This document shows, in pieces, positions 23,400-34,805 of a stretch of DNA of 64,000 nt (the first letter of the stretch is position 1; each line of letters begins with the position of its first letter). This stretch comes from Cryptomeria japonica (lineage: Eukaryota > Streptophyta > Pinopsida > Cupressales > Cupressaceae). The stretch covers positions 907,685,009-907,749,008 of the forward strand of contig NC_081414.1 in NCBI RefSeq assembly GCF_030272615.1. The letters are read 5' to 3'. Position numbers and translations under genes: made by a program. Below the pieces are notes generated by a model, which worked only from the letters and a program-made list of their open reading frames with translations, was not told the origin of the DNA and did not search any database.

Positions 23400-24157
23400 A
23401 TCCACATAATACTCCACTCCATATTGAAGTCATGGTCTATAAACACCGAGTTAAATGAATATTAATAGATGGAGGAGCTGGACTTAATATTTGTACCTTA
23501 AAACTTATCTGTGCATTAGGCTTCTCAGAGGAGTCTATTAATCCTCGCAAAAATATCACTATAAAGGCATATGATGATGAAGAAAGATCATCTAAAGGAA
23601 CGGTGGTGTTGCCAATTCAGGTAGGACCAATATGAAAGGATACTATGTGTCAGGTCTTACACATAGACCTCACATACAATATCTTATTGGGTCGACCCTG
23701 GATACATGAAATGCAAGCAGTACCCTCCACATATCACCAGTGTGTCAAATTTCCCTACAATGGGAAAGAGGTTCCTATATCAGCTGATCATGATCCATTT
23801 CAGCATTGTAATGCTATGGGGGCAGCCCAAGACAACTTGGTTCCAAATAGCAGAGAGAAACAAAATTCATCAACACAAGATCTTCAACAAGAAAATTCTA
23901 AATCATTACCTAGAGATTTCAAGAAGAAAATGAAGATCAAAGAACAAGGCATGGGAGAATACTCTTTGGAACCCATGTGTTTGGCCAACTTACCAACATC
24001 ACCTAGATCTCATGAATTACCTACAACATCAACACATCAAGCAACTCAGCCCATCACCAAGTTTGATGGCACATTCATTCAACTCGGCACTCTAGCACAT
24101 GAATCCGAAGAAAAGGATATTCTTAGTTGGCTATACAAAGATGAAGAAGAAGACTAA
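23400..24157 (+). pseudogene. B aspartic protease
   Basis: This is a retropepsin-like protease. The active-site segment reads ILIDGGAGLNICTL (near 23460-23500). The flap-side and C-terminal words are KGTVVLPIQVGP and YNILLGRPWIHEMQAV (23600-23715). The DGG in place of DTG/DSG is also present in H (LIDGGVGLNIC), so it is a lineage feature and not damage. Stops occur near 23457 and 23635. A charged Gln/Lys-rich tail runs to the TAA ending at 24157. Confidence 0.82.
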
Positions 24158-24214
24158 GAAGCTACTATGGAAGTAGCTATACCAACACAGATGTATGGAA
24201 AATGTTACTTAATC

Positions 24215-24480
24215 ATGTAGCAAATGGGATACAATGGCAAAGGACCTATTGGTAAGCGAAAGGAAGGCGTCACAGAACCATTGGATCCTCCTTCACAATT
24301 CAGTAAAGACAAAAAAGGATTGGGCTTTGAACTCACTCTACCACCAAAGAGGGCACCATGCAAATATCAAAAACCCCAATGGAAAGCAAAGAAGAAATAC
24401 AAAGAAGACTCCTGGCAGCAGGCACTATTTGAGTCAGCTGAGACAATATGTAAAGAACGTGAACATCAAGAATGAGAGCA
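24215..24480 (+). pseudogene. G-patch-like segment downstream of B protease
   Basis: The frame at 24224-24475 reads MGYNGKGPIGKRKEGVTEPL and then KKGLGFEL. The spacing of Gly residues, the GKxxxG core and the GLGF ending match the G-patch glycine-rich RNA-binding motif. A G-patch at the C-terminus of the protease is known in betaretroviruses. Plant gypsy polyproteins with similar words exist, but I cannot run a profile search. A stop separates it from protease here. Confidence 0.55.
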
Positions 24481-24619
24481 ATGTCAAAAGTAGCCTATCA
24501 ATCAAAAGAAGGCAACATCTACTACAGAAGTACATCATATTCAAGAACCAATATCCAATAAAGAAGAATCAACTTCGGATTACATCATTCCTCCCTGAGG
24601 AGAGATATTATATGAACAA

Positions 24620-25579
24620 ATGCAAAGAGTGGAAGCAGGATCTGATATAGAATCAGAGAAAACTATCAAACTTGTCTCAATTATCAAAGACCTATTCTCA
24701 CCATACAACATACCAGGTCACAACACTGCTAGAATCTGGGATAATACCTCTGAGACTAATTCCAATGAATATGAATGGGGCAGTTGTTCTAATATTATTG
24801 AAGATATTTGTTCAAATGATAGTAATACACCCATCTCTCAAGAAGAATGCAACATAGAATCTAGACCACTTGAATTTGATCCACAAAATATCTATGATGC
24901 CAAGGAAAAAGAGCAGCAACATTATGCGCAAGTCTATACGGAAGATGATACCATCAAAGACCTCAATGAAATCCTTAACTTCTTTAACACCCCAGCTAAT
25001 CATGATGATACTTCCATCCTGACACTCACAGTAGTCAAACTTGATCCACCTAATGATCCCTTACCACTTGTCTTTCCTGACCTCATAGACTGGGATGAAC
25101 TTGAAACTCATGATATACCAATTTTCCCAAATGACAAATCCATTATCCATTACTTATGTACCATTAACCCAAAAATAGACTCTAACAGTGAACAAAGTAA
25201 TGATGCCTGCAACCAGGGGAGTACCAAGTCTCTCAGTCGCAAAAATGAGCAAACTAAAAGATCTACTGCTGAAAACCAGTCAATGGCAACAATAGATCAC
25301 ACAAAAGTAAAAATAAAGGACGCATCTGAGGGTGAAAACCTTTTTAAGGCACCTAAGGATGGGAGACTTGACACTCTTTCTAAGCACTATCATGAGCAAC
25401 CACCCATATTGATTGAGCCCACTCAATCAATCAACATTGGTACTACAGAAGCACCCAAAACTATACACCTTGCAGAATCTCTGATGGAAGAAGAAAGATC
25501 AGAATTTATCAAATTTTTTAAAGAAAAGCAAATCAACTTTGCTTGGTCATATGCGGATATGCTTGGGATTGATCCATAA
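24620..25579 (+). pseudogene. B acidic linker between protease and RT
   Basis: An open frame of 319 codons. It is Asp/Glu/Asn-rich and has no catalytic motif. Its C-terminal third (KDASEGENLFKAPKDGRLDT, then KEKQINFAWSYADMLGIDP) runs straight into RT and is matched by H at 63480-63740 (KDASNGENLLEVPKDGRFDT). The order fits the long spacer seen in Tat-type pol. The stop at 25577-25579 lies between it and RT. Confidence 0.75.
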
Positions 25580-26335
25580 TTAATCATGCATCACTTATCC
25601 ATTACTCCAGGAGCTAAGCTAGTCAAACAAAAACTAAGAAAGATGAATCCACATGTAGCACTCATGGTTAAAGCTGAATTGGAGAAACTCTTAAATGTCA
25701 GATTTATTCGACCTATCAACTATGCAGAATGGATTTCCAACATTGTGCAAGTATCAAAACCAGATGGCAGTATCAGGATCTGCACTAATTTCAGAGATGT
25801 CAACAAAGTCTGTCCAAAGGATGACTTTCCTTTACCTAGTATCGACATAATTGTAGACCTCACAGCAGGCCATGCAATGCTATCGCTAATGGATGGTTTT
25901 TTAGGCTATAATCAAATCAAGATAGCCCCAAAGGATCAAGATAGAACAACGTTTACCTATCCATGGGGAACGTACTATTGGAATGTCATGCCTTTTGGCT
26001 TAAAGAATGCAAGAGCAACTTATCAATGAGAAATGACAACAATCTTTCATGACATGATGCATACCTTCATGGAAGACTATGTAGATGATTTACTAGCTAA
26101 ATCATTCACTAGAGCAGAACATCTAAGCATCTTAGAAAATATTTTTGATAGATTGGAAAAATTCCAAGTCAGGCTCAACCCTAAGAAATGTGTCTTCGGG
26201 GTTACATTAGGCAAATTACTAGGCTACATAGTTTCAGCTAAAGGTATTGAAGTGGATCCAGTAAAGGTACAAGCCATTATGGAGATGCCACCACCAAAGA
26301 ACATCAGCCAGCTTAGATCTCTACAAGGATGACTC
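25580..26335 (+). pseudogene. B reverse transcriptase
   Basis: RT blocks in order: HHLSITPGAKLVKQKLRKMN, VRFIRPINYAEWISNIVQV, ICTNFRDVNKVCPKDDFPLP, MDGFLGYNQIKIAPKDQDRT and MPFGLKNARATYQ. The active site is YVDDLLAKS with both catalytic Asp (near 26072). The thumb and connection (LNPKKCVFGV, LLGYIVSAKGIEVDP) follow. A TGA at 26027-26029 sits where CGA (Arg) is usual, and another lies near 26330. Otherwise the frame is well kept. Confidence 0.92.
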
Positions 26336-27360
26336 CAATCAATCAAGTGATTCATCGCTCAACTAGCAGATAAAAGTCTCCCATTCAATCATTTGCTACA
26401 TAAAAATGTACCATTTAGATGGGAAGCCAAATGTGTAGAATCCTTCTATCAAATCAAGCAGTATCTAATGAACCCACTAGTTCTAGTACCACCGATAGCA
26501 GGGAAGCCACTCATTCTCTACATTTCAACAACAGACATCTCACTGGGGGCATTGTTAGCATAAGAAGATCAACAAGGCAAAGAGTGAGCTATCTATTATA
26601 TCAGCAAGACATTGAATGGATATGAACTCAACTATACATTGATTGAGAAAGCTTGTCTAATGGTGGTATTTGCCTCTCAAAAATTCTAACACTTCATGCT
26701 AGCTCACACAATTAAGCTGGTTGCAAAAATTGATCCTCTCAAATATTTACTCAGTAAAGCAACTCTTACAGGCAGATTGGCTAAGTGGGTCATGATCCTC
26801 AGTGAATTTGATATCCACTAAATAGAACAACGAGCTATCAAAGGACAAGCAATTGCAGATCAACTGGTAGAAGCACCACTACCTAGAAAACAAACTATGG
26901 ATATCGAATTTCTAGACAGAGATGTTCTTGCTATCTCCACCAAACAATGGACCTTATATTTTGATGGATCCTACACGCAACATGGCTCAGGTGCTGGCAT
27001 TATGTTCATCACTCCTTAAGGACACACTATACCAAGATCATATAGGCTTATGTTTCCATGCACCAATAACGTTGCTGAATATGAGGCATTGGTTATAGGC
27101 ATCAAAATGGTCGTAGAATGACGTATCACTGAATTAAAATTCTATGGAGATTCACAACTAGTCATCAATCAAATCAACAATGACTATCAGATAAAGGATG
27201 ATATGCTGCTACCCTACAAGTGAATGGTGGATGATTTCAAGCAATATTTTATACACATCACCTTCGAGCAAATACCAAGGTTGGATAACAGAGCAGTTGA
27301 TTCCATGGCTACTATCGCTTCACTACTGCAAATTCTAGAGCAAGAGAATCGTTAGGAGTT
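26336..27360 (+). pseudogene. B tandem RNase H domains (gypsy type plus Tat second RNase H)
   Basis: The first RNase H shows PLILYISTTDISLGALLA, AIYYISKTLNGYELNYTLIE and KWVMILSEFDIH. A second, separate RNase H starts near 26950 with WTLYFDGSYTQHGSGAGIMF. It continues with NNVAEYEALVIGIKM and [16 protein letters not shown], which carry the Asp, Glu and Asp catalytic residues. Having both domains is characteristic of the Tat lineage. There are about ten in-frame stops, many TGA where Arg codons (CGA) or TAG where CAG/TGG are expected. Confidence 0.9.
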
Positions 27361-28699
27361 TCTAGTAGAGCAACTATTCTCCCCTACCTATGACCATTCA
27401 GAATCCCATGTTATCTATGCCTTGACTGGTTCTGACTCTCCATTAGATGGACCCATCTACAACTATCTTAAGAACAATATCCTACCCATTGACCTATCCT
27501 GAAACCAAAAACACAACTTTATCCAGTGAGCCACCTGTTATACTCTTACTATTGATACTTTGTACCATCGAGGTTTAGATGGTACTCTTCTTCGTTGTCT
27601 TGATTGTAATGAATCTGACTCTGCTTTACACAAGCTTCACGAAGGTATCTATGGCACACATTCAAGTGGTACTACTCTTGCTAAAAAGCTTATAAGAATG
27701 GGATATTACTAGCCAACAATGGAAAAAGACTCTTATCACTTTGCAAAGAAGTGTCCTAAATGCCAAATCCATGGCAATCTTATACATGCACCAGCACAGG
27801 AACTGTAGCCATTCACAACATCCTAGCCCTTCTGTTAGTGGGGACTAGACTTGGTTGGAAAAATTCATCCTTCATCTTCAAATGGACACAAGTTCATTAT
27901 AACTACAACATAATACTTTACCAAATGGATAGAAGTAGTCCCCATGACAACAATAACTGGGAAACAAATTGCTTCTTTTATCCTTAATTATCTGATCTGT
28001 AGATATGACATTCCAAGCTCCATCATCACAGATAATGGATGACCTTTCAAAAACCAAGATGTATGAGAACTATGTGAAAATTTCAAAATCCAACATCATT
28101 TTTCTACACCTTACTACCCACAGGGGAATGGTCAGGCAGATGCATCCAACAAAACAATATTGAAAATCTTAAAGAAAATAGTGAATGATGCAAGCAAAGA
28201 TTGGCATATACAACTCAATCCGGCACTTTGGGCCTATAGGACTAGCATCCGCACACCTACAGGAGATACACCCTATTCATTGGTATATGGATCAGAAGCA
28301 ATTTTACCCTTGGAGGTAGAAATTCCATCTCTCAGAGTCTCTTTGAAAGGCTTAATCCCAGATGAAGAGTATCGAGTTAACGGACTACAAGAGCTTGAGC
28401 TTCTAGATGAAAGACGTCAACATGCCTACACTCATCTCAAAGCATATCAGCAATGTATGTGTAGGAGCTACAACCACAAGGTCATTCCCAGAATTTTTAA
28501 AATTGGTGACCTAGTACTCAAAGAAAATCCTAGGAATCGGTAGGATCGAGAAAAAAAAGGGAAATTTGAACCTAATTGGTTAGGTCCCTATGTCGTCATC
28601 TCAGCCTATGGATCAGGTGCCTATCAACTAACAACTTTAGAAGGAGATTTGCTTGACAAACCAACTAACAACATTCATCTAAAGATATACTACACTTGA
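27361..28699 (+). pseudogene. B integrase
   Basis: The zinc domain has LHKLHEGIYGTHSSG, then KKCPKCQIHG. The core has GLDLVGKI (Asp), SSIITDNG (Asp) and STPYYPQGNGQADASNKTIL, where the third catalytic residue is Asp instead of Glu (near 28139). The longest open part (28160-28543) has ALWAYRTSIRTPTGDTPYSL and YGSEAILPLEVEIPS. The C-terminal GPYVV-x-AYGSGAYQL box lies near 28590-28630. It ends at TGA (28697-28699). Stops are frequent upstream. Confidence 0.9.
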
Positions 28700-30119
28700 G
28701 TAATCTAATGCACGGAAATTTTTTAAAAAAAAAAAAAAAAAACAAGAAAATGATAAATAAAAAGGTACAAGAAAGGAAACTAGTGAAAACCCAGCAACAT
28801 GCGCTATTGTGAGAGGACAACTCCTCTATCTATATCCATACCATTATCTCTACAGTAAATCACTATCGGCCATCGCTCAACATTTTTATCACAATATCCA
28901 TCTAGGACATACTTAGCGTAGTTACTATCCTGGTTTATCCGCATATCTTTTCACCACATCTCACCATGGTTTGGTAATCACTGTACATATCCACATTGAG
29001 GAGTAAACCTGACTAGGGGTAGTAATCAAAACTTGCAACACGTTTGAAACATCAAAACTTGTCGCAAACCCAGAACTTCATATCTAGCAAAACAACACTC
29101 GCACAATCGCAAAGCAAAACATTGATTGCTTAACCAGAGTCACAATATGATGGATGATTTTCTAAAATATCAAATATTGCATCTTGCATAAAGTTTTGAC
29201 TATTTTTGCACTTTAACTTTTTGAATTGTTGGATCTTCTAAATTTTCTCAACAATGCTTCAAAGCTAGAGAACGTCGTGGGGACTCCAATATTTTCTTAG
29301 TTTTCTATCTGTGAAGCGATCATCTGTACTATGTCGATACCTATCTTGAGACATGTTTTCATAGCATATCATTGAAGACACGATTCCACATCGCGCATAC
29401 AAATGATTTAATCTTGTATGTTTTTACGCAATCCGCACTCAAGTCATCCTGGTTCAATTATACCTTGATGCTTGTGCTATCTTGCAAAATCAAAAATCAT
29501 GTAAATTTTTCTTAGGTCATTATGGTTCAATTATACCATTATGCTTGTATAAATTTTCAACATATCCCAAAAACAAATCAAATGCTCAATGAAGATACAT
29601 ACAAAGAAAGCAAACAACATGTGGCTATACAAGGATGACAAATGCAGAATGAGGATGCTCAAAATCAATTAGTTGCATATCATTTTACAATTAGTTGCAT
29701 ATCATTATCATACATCTCATTTTCAAGATACATCTCACAGTATATCATTATCATACATCTCATTTTCAAGATACATCTCACAGCATAACATATCACATCA
29801 CATACATCTATCTAAGCATTACATCATCATAGACTAAAGCATATAGAAAGCATAATCCATAACACATCACATGAGGATCAAAGAAAATGATGTCATATAT
29901 ATATTTCAAAGAATGATCAATATACAAAATATGTCATGTCTATTCCAATACAACAAAATGATCAAAATACAATAGAGACAACGTCTCTCGGGTATGACTA
30001 TCTCCTAAGGGAGAAGGTCTCGCTGTAGATGTCCTAGCACCTAGATCTCTAGGTGGATCCTGTCTAGGAGGCCCTATCACACCTCTGCTCTCCATCCTCA
30101 ACCCAGTCTCGCAAGATCA
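28700..30119. other. B region between integrase and antisense gene
   Basis: Non-coding. It starts with an 18-base A-run (28725-28742) 25 bases after the pol stop. A 43-bp unit (core CATTATCATACATCTCATTTT) is present twice at 29699-29784. Imperfect repeats around GGTCATTATGGTTCAATTAT lie at 29440-29560. The section 29950-30119 may encode the decayed C-terminus of the antisense PMD protein. Confidence 0.6.
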
Positions 30120-31980
30120 ACTAGATCTCGATTGTGTAAAACTCTACACTCGATGCTCCCTGGGCACCGCATCCTCATAATGTCTCCTATAGTACTCTGC
30201 TTCCTTGGCTCTCAAATCTAGCTCTCTCAAGGTGTCTCTCATCGGACCACCTACTACAGCTCTTTGCAAACTCGCTGCGAGCTCCTTTGCTCAACCCCAT
30301 TGCTCTATCTCATTATCATGCTCTATGGTTAGCTGAGTAATCTGACGCCGATGTGCCAACAACTATGTCTACAAGTGCTGCACTGACTACTGCAATGATC
30401 TAATTTGTGCATCCTCTGCATGTGTCAGAATCTGCATCTACAAGGGTACCTATGAAGGGATACCCCCAGTCCCTCTAACTATCCTCGGTGCGGGTGGAGG
30501 CAAAACATCTGACCTCCTCCTCTGGGCTGGTTGTCACACATCATCATACCCCCCACTGCTGCTATCACCTTCCCAACCCTCTCCTCATCCCCAGCTCTGA
30601 TAGCCAAACCTCCTCTCCCCCTATCCATCATAGCTCATCGCGCAACTCTCTCCACCTATATCCCCTATCACCACCATCTCCTCCCCTGTCTCCCCTCCTC
30701 CCCCAATCCAATCTCCCTCTATCTCCTCGCCGACCTTAGCCACCTCCTCTGCCATCTCTGCCGTCATCTCCTCCTCCATCACCACCCCCCTCATCTACCT
30801 CCTTATCATCATCAAAAGTTAGAATCATCTCAGTTGGATCCAATATCCTGGCCACTGCACGTGCTGCAAAGAGTATTGCAAACTCATCAATCATCCCTGC
30901 ATCTACTATCTCAAGGGCATAATCCCAAATCTGGCCGGCTGCATGAAAGAACTCCTCCACTGTCACCCCGCTATCAATCACCGGTCCCCAATCCGGAATA
31001 TCCTATCTCTGTCGAGCATTAAAATATGCTCCCTGCGGAATCCCCTACTGTCGACCATACTGCCGCAGTACCTAGCTATGCAGAAACCTCTCAATAACAA
31101 ATGGCATCCACCCTATCAAATATTTGGTCATAAAGACATAGGGCATCTCCATCCCATCCTTAGCCCATACCTTGCAACCTGTATATGGTCGCCAGATGAC
31201 CATATCAATATCATCCAGCACTCTCCTCCAGTGCTCTAGTTTGCCCAGCTTACGTTGGACAACTATCCCTCTGTATCCATAGGCATACACACATCCAACA
31301 GGCCTATCTCTGTCCACAAATGGCCTAGCTGTGAGAATATGCTCCCACGCCCATACCTTTTGCAGTGTCACTCCATTTGATAAACTGCCATAACCTAGTT
31401 ATACCACCTGGTGTAAATCCTTGTATAAATGGGCCAGCATAGCTGACCGCAATGCAATTCGGTGACCCTGCATCACCATATCCTCCAGAACCAATCCCCA
31501 CCCCATTGCTAGTCCCTTTGACCTACAGTCGAGGCATAAGAAACCACTTATGAATCCTGCTAGAAATGATGGTAGAGGCATGTAATCCAAATCCAGAAAC
31601 TCCTGCCAGGAGATCTCATACCCGCACATAGTATCATCCTAAAAGATCTGGTGAAGTGCCTCAGTCCCACCCTCCTCGGTCTGCTCATAAGGAAGCAATG
31701 CACCTACCACAGGAATCCATAGAATCTGGTAGCAATCCTCAGACGTCACTATAATCTTGCCTGTCACCAAATGGAAGGTGTTCAAGTCACTGTGCCACCT
31801 CTCCACCAATGCAGCCAGTAAACCCCAGTTCATGATAAACCGAGGCATATCTAACAATGAGGTTAGGCCACACCTCTCTATAATATCTCTATCTTCCTGT
31901 GTCAATCATGGTATCAAGGACCATGGTCTTGGAAATCGCTCACGCGACTGCACTACTCCAAGATGCTCTTGTTAAAAGCA
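30120..31980 (-). pseudogene. Antisense plant mobile domain (PMD) protein with coiled-coil C-terminus, element B
   Basis: On the minus strand, the N-terminus near 31980 reads QSRERFPRPWSLIP. PMD core: LTQEDRDIIERCGLTSLLDM, ALVERWHSDLNTFHL and KIIVTSEDCYQIL. Further blocks: EEISWQ-like sequence, GFLCLDCRSKGLAMGWG, LGKLEHWRRVLDDIDMVIWR and FFHAAGQIWDYALEIVD. Four open stretches (31639-31905, 31399-31629, 31072-31371 and 30736-30981) share one frame and are parted only by stop codons, so the frame survives over about 1.17 kb. An acidic Gly/Asp tail follows. After a frameshift comes a coiled coil (LLAHRRQITQLTIEHDNEIE, then DLRAKEAEYYRRHYEDA). It is the same architecture as in A. The function in the element is unknown. 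Confidence 0.75.
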
Positions 31981-32479
31981 AAACAAGTCTAATATCAGTT
32001 TCCTCCTCACAACATAGATACCAAAATCAAATTCATATCAAAACTTGAAACTTTGAAAATCTAATCAAGTGCCACATCATATCAATCCATTTTCATATCT
32101 AATCATTTCAGCTTGTAACACAACTCAAGTTCCACAAACAAATCAACTTGTAACACAACTCAAGTTTCACATCCATATCAACTTGTAAAACAACTCAAGT
32201 TTCACAATCTATACAGGTTGTAAAACAACTCAAGCTCCACATTCATATCAAAAACCACATCATATCAAAATTTGCATCAAATCTATATCAACTTAAAAAA
32301 TCGCAAATCAAATCAAGTTATATCAGAACCCATATTGGACAAACTTATCAAAAAAATGATAGCAGACATGCAGACTAACAATTGGCACCTATCCCGGCAA
32401 AGCTGGCAAAAACTTACCTATCTTTCTTCATCCAAAATCCTACTTTACCCAAAATTTTCCACTTATGTGCTAAACTGCT
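31981..32479. repeat. Leader of the antisense gene: CAACTTGTAACACAACTCAA repeats
   Basis: Three to four copies of a unit of about 45 bases (core TTGTAACACAACTCAAG) occur at 32110-32240. They lie upstream, in minus sense, of the B PMD gene. No ORF. Confidence 0.65.
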
Positions 32480-32905
32480 TATCATGCGCTACCCTGTCCT
32501 TTCCAAGCACTACCCAATCTACCCTATGCGCTAGCCAAAACCTATGCACTACCCTTTTCTTCCAACACGCCACCTAACCTACCCCAAGCGCTAAAACTAT
32601 CTGATGTGCTATTCTATCCTGCTTTTGCACTGTGTATTTATCCCTATGTGCTAGGTCATACCTATGCACTATCTAGACCTACCCATGCAACCCCCTAGGA
32701 ACCCTATGCGTTAGGTATCTCCTATGCGCTACCCGTTTTACCCTTTGCACTACCCTGTGACCCCGGTACACTAAGCTAATCCTATGCGCTATCCTAACCT
32801 AGTGATGCGCTACCCAAAACCTTTCGGACGCTACCCTAATTCTTTAAAACCTATGCGCTACAAAATTTATCGTATGCGCTAAGTTTTGACCCCGACGCGC
32901 TAAAA
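32480..32905. repeat. 18/21-nt phased GCGCTA-box array, element B
   Basis: About 21 boxes of GCGCTA or variants (GCACTA, GTGCTA, GCGTTA), mostly preceded by CTAT, CCTAT or TTT. Successive boxes are usually 21 or 18 nt apart. Orientation is opposite to that of leader arrays 1 and 2, so the antisense PMD transcript would carry TAGCGCAT just as the gag-pol transcript does. Its position relative to the PMD gene matches the array in A. Confidence 0.85.
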
Positions 32906-33373
32906 CGTGAAATCCGCATGTCAAAATCAAAAACATGATAAAAAATGACAAAATAAAAAACCCAAAAGGGGTCAAAAAGGTTGACTTACTGGTGCTCCAT
33001 ACGCGACAGGCCTCTGATACCTCCGAACGTGCTCGAATCAATGAGAAGAATACAAAATCGGCATATTAACCTCTCTCCCAATGTCACTTTCTCCAAAGTC
33101 AACAAGAACAAATGAGACAAAAGATACCACTTTTTCCCTTTATATAGGGTACATCAAAATTAGGGTTACATGGAGGGATGCATAAAATTGCTCGCGGTAT
33201 CTCCTATAACCCTACCAAATGGCAATATTGGGAGATGAACCAAATTATCAACATCGTCATCAAATCTGGGGCACAACTTGAAAATCTCAAAAACAACATA
33301 AAAAAAATTGAACATAACTAAATCATGACGACACATCATTTTCTTTGAATCAACATATGCACACACGTCACTT
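32906..33373. other. B 3' non-coding region before the PPT
   Basis: AT-rich sequence without a supported gene. Read in minus sense it would hold the promoter or 5' end of the PMD transcript. TATATAGGG near 33141-33149 gives a possible minus-strand TATA-like word, which is weak evidence only. Confidence 0.4.
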
Positions 33374-33388
33374 CAAAGAGGGGCAAAA
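33374..33388 (+). promoter_or_regulatory. B polypurine tract
   Basis: CAAAGAGGGGCAAAA directly precedes the 3' LTR. It matches A's tract and fixes plus orientation. Confidence 0.85.
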
Positions 33389-34805
33389 TTTAGACGTATA
33401 AAAATGACCATATTCGTAAATGAATATTTAATGTTCATTTTATTCTCATTCCTCTATTTAATTAAGTAAATTATTCAATTTATTTAGTTAAATTCACTTA
33501 AGCCCTTTATGTCATTTAATTGAATAAATCATTTTATTTAATTCAAATACTTCTCTCTACTTTTAATTAAATTCACATTTAATTATATAGTTTACCCCAA
33601 TTAAATAAATCTAATTTATTTAAATCCCCAACTTGCAACCAAATTGAAATAAAGCAATTTATTTTAATTAATTCTATTTTCCCTCACCCACTTGCATTTT
33701 CCTACATCTTCCACTTGCCTCCTAACCATATTCCTAATTTCTTCTAGAATCCATGTAATCCTAATCAATTAACCTAAACCCATCCATTATCCCCTTTCCC
33801 TAAATTTGAGGAGGTCACTTCTCAAATTTGGAGTAAAGTCTTCAAAAGGCATTAAAACTTGTTGAATGCCCCCAAATTTGGAAGGACTCTTACAAATTTG
33901 TCCCCAAAGTCTTCAAACCATTAATGGTTAACTAACCCTTAGTGACATGGTTAGAGACTTTTTGCCTAACTTAAACTCCATCTAACCCAAGGGTCTCATC
34001 AAGCATTTATTGCTTTGACCATGATTATTCCTTTAACCTTTGCACAAGAGTTTACCCCTTGGGTAAAACCTTTATCCAATGGATAACCCTAATATAACCT
34101 TAACCCTTACCTCCTAAGGTAACCATGAGGTCTTCTCAAGCATTTAATGCTTCTTACATCTCCTCTCAACCAGCCTTATGTTGACAATTGTCACTATTTC
34201 ATTGGTGAAAATTGAAAACATGGATTTACAACTTTCAAACTTGACCCTTGATTAACTCTTTCAATCCTGACCATCCATTGCCCTATTTTCACTATAAATA
34301 GAGCTCTCATCCTCCATTTTAAGGATCCATGCAATCTTTAGTATCTCATTTATGCTCAATTTTATTAACACATCTAGCTTCTCTTTGTTATAGGAACAAA
34401 TCTAATAAGTATTTTAGATTATTTCCTTTATCATTAGCTTAATTCATAAGCTAGTATATCATGTTAGGATAGTATTGCTACTAATCTTGTCATCTTATAA
34501 TCTAGTTTATTGCATTCGTAGAATCATGCATAGATAGGATGCATTTTCATAACTAAATCAATCGTAAAGCATCCCTCGTTCTTGCATTTGTCATCCCTAA
34601 GCCACTTTGCTCAGTGATCTGAGAGCAAAGGCATTGGCTTCAGGGACCTTGTGAGATAGAGAACCATGGAATCATCCTTGGGAAGTTGAGTCATTCTTCA
34701 TGACTCCATAACTTGCACCAAGAATTCCTGTGGGTATGTGGACAAGCCTCTTGGAGCTTCAGTTTTCACATTTTAAGCTTTATAGCCCCGCTTTTCCTGC
34801 ATGCA
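33389..34805 (+). repeat. B 3' LTR
   Basis: It begins TTTAGACGTATAAAAATGAC and ends TTTTCCTGCATGCA, 1417 bp. It is collinear with 16773-18190. The TATA box is at 34293-34300. It is followed by the target duplication cctct and then by A's 3' LTR. Confidence 0.92.

Larger units (their letters stand above)
16773..34805 (+). mobile_element. B: 18 kb Tat-like Ty3/gypsy element with antisense PMD gene
   Basis: Two LTRs of 1418 and 1417 bp enclose PBS, long leader, gag, protease, G-patch-like segment, RT, RNase H, a second RNase H, integrase, an antisense PMD gene and PPT. The total is about 18,033 bp. The target duplication is cttct (16768-16772) and cctct (34806-34810), one mismatch; the unbroken site in A's 5' LTR reads cctct. 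The double RNase H places it in the Tat group of gypsy elements. Every reading frame has stops or shifts, so this copy is not autonomous now. Confidence 0.88.

Noticed and set aside
30488-31022. Plus-strand Pro/Ser-rich ORFs
   Set aside because: Complement of the Gly/Asp/Glu-rich tail of the antisense PMD gene. The composition explains the open frames.
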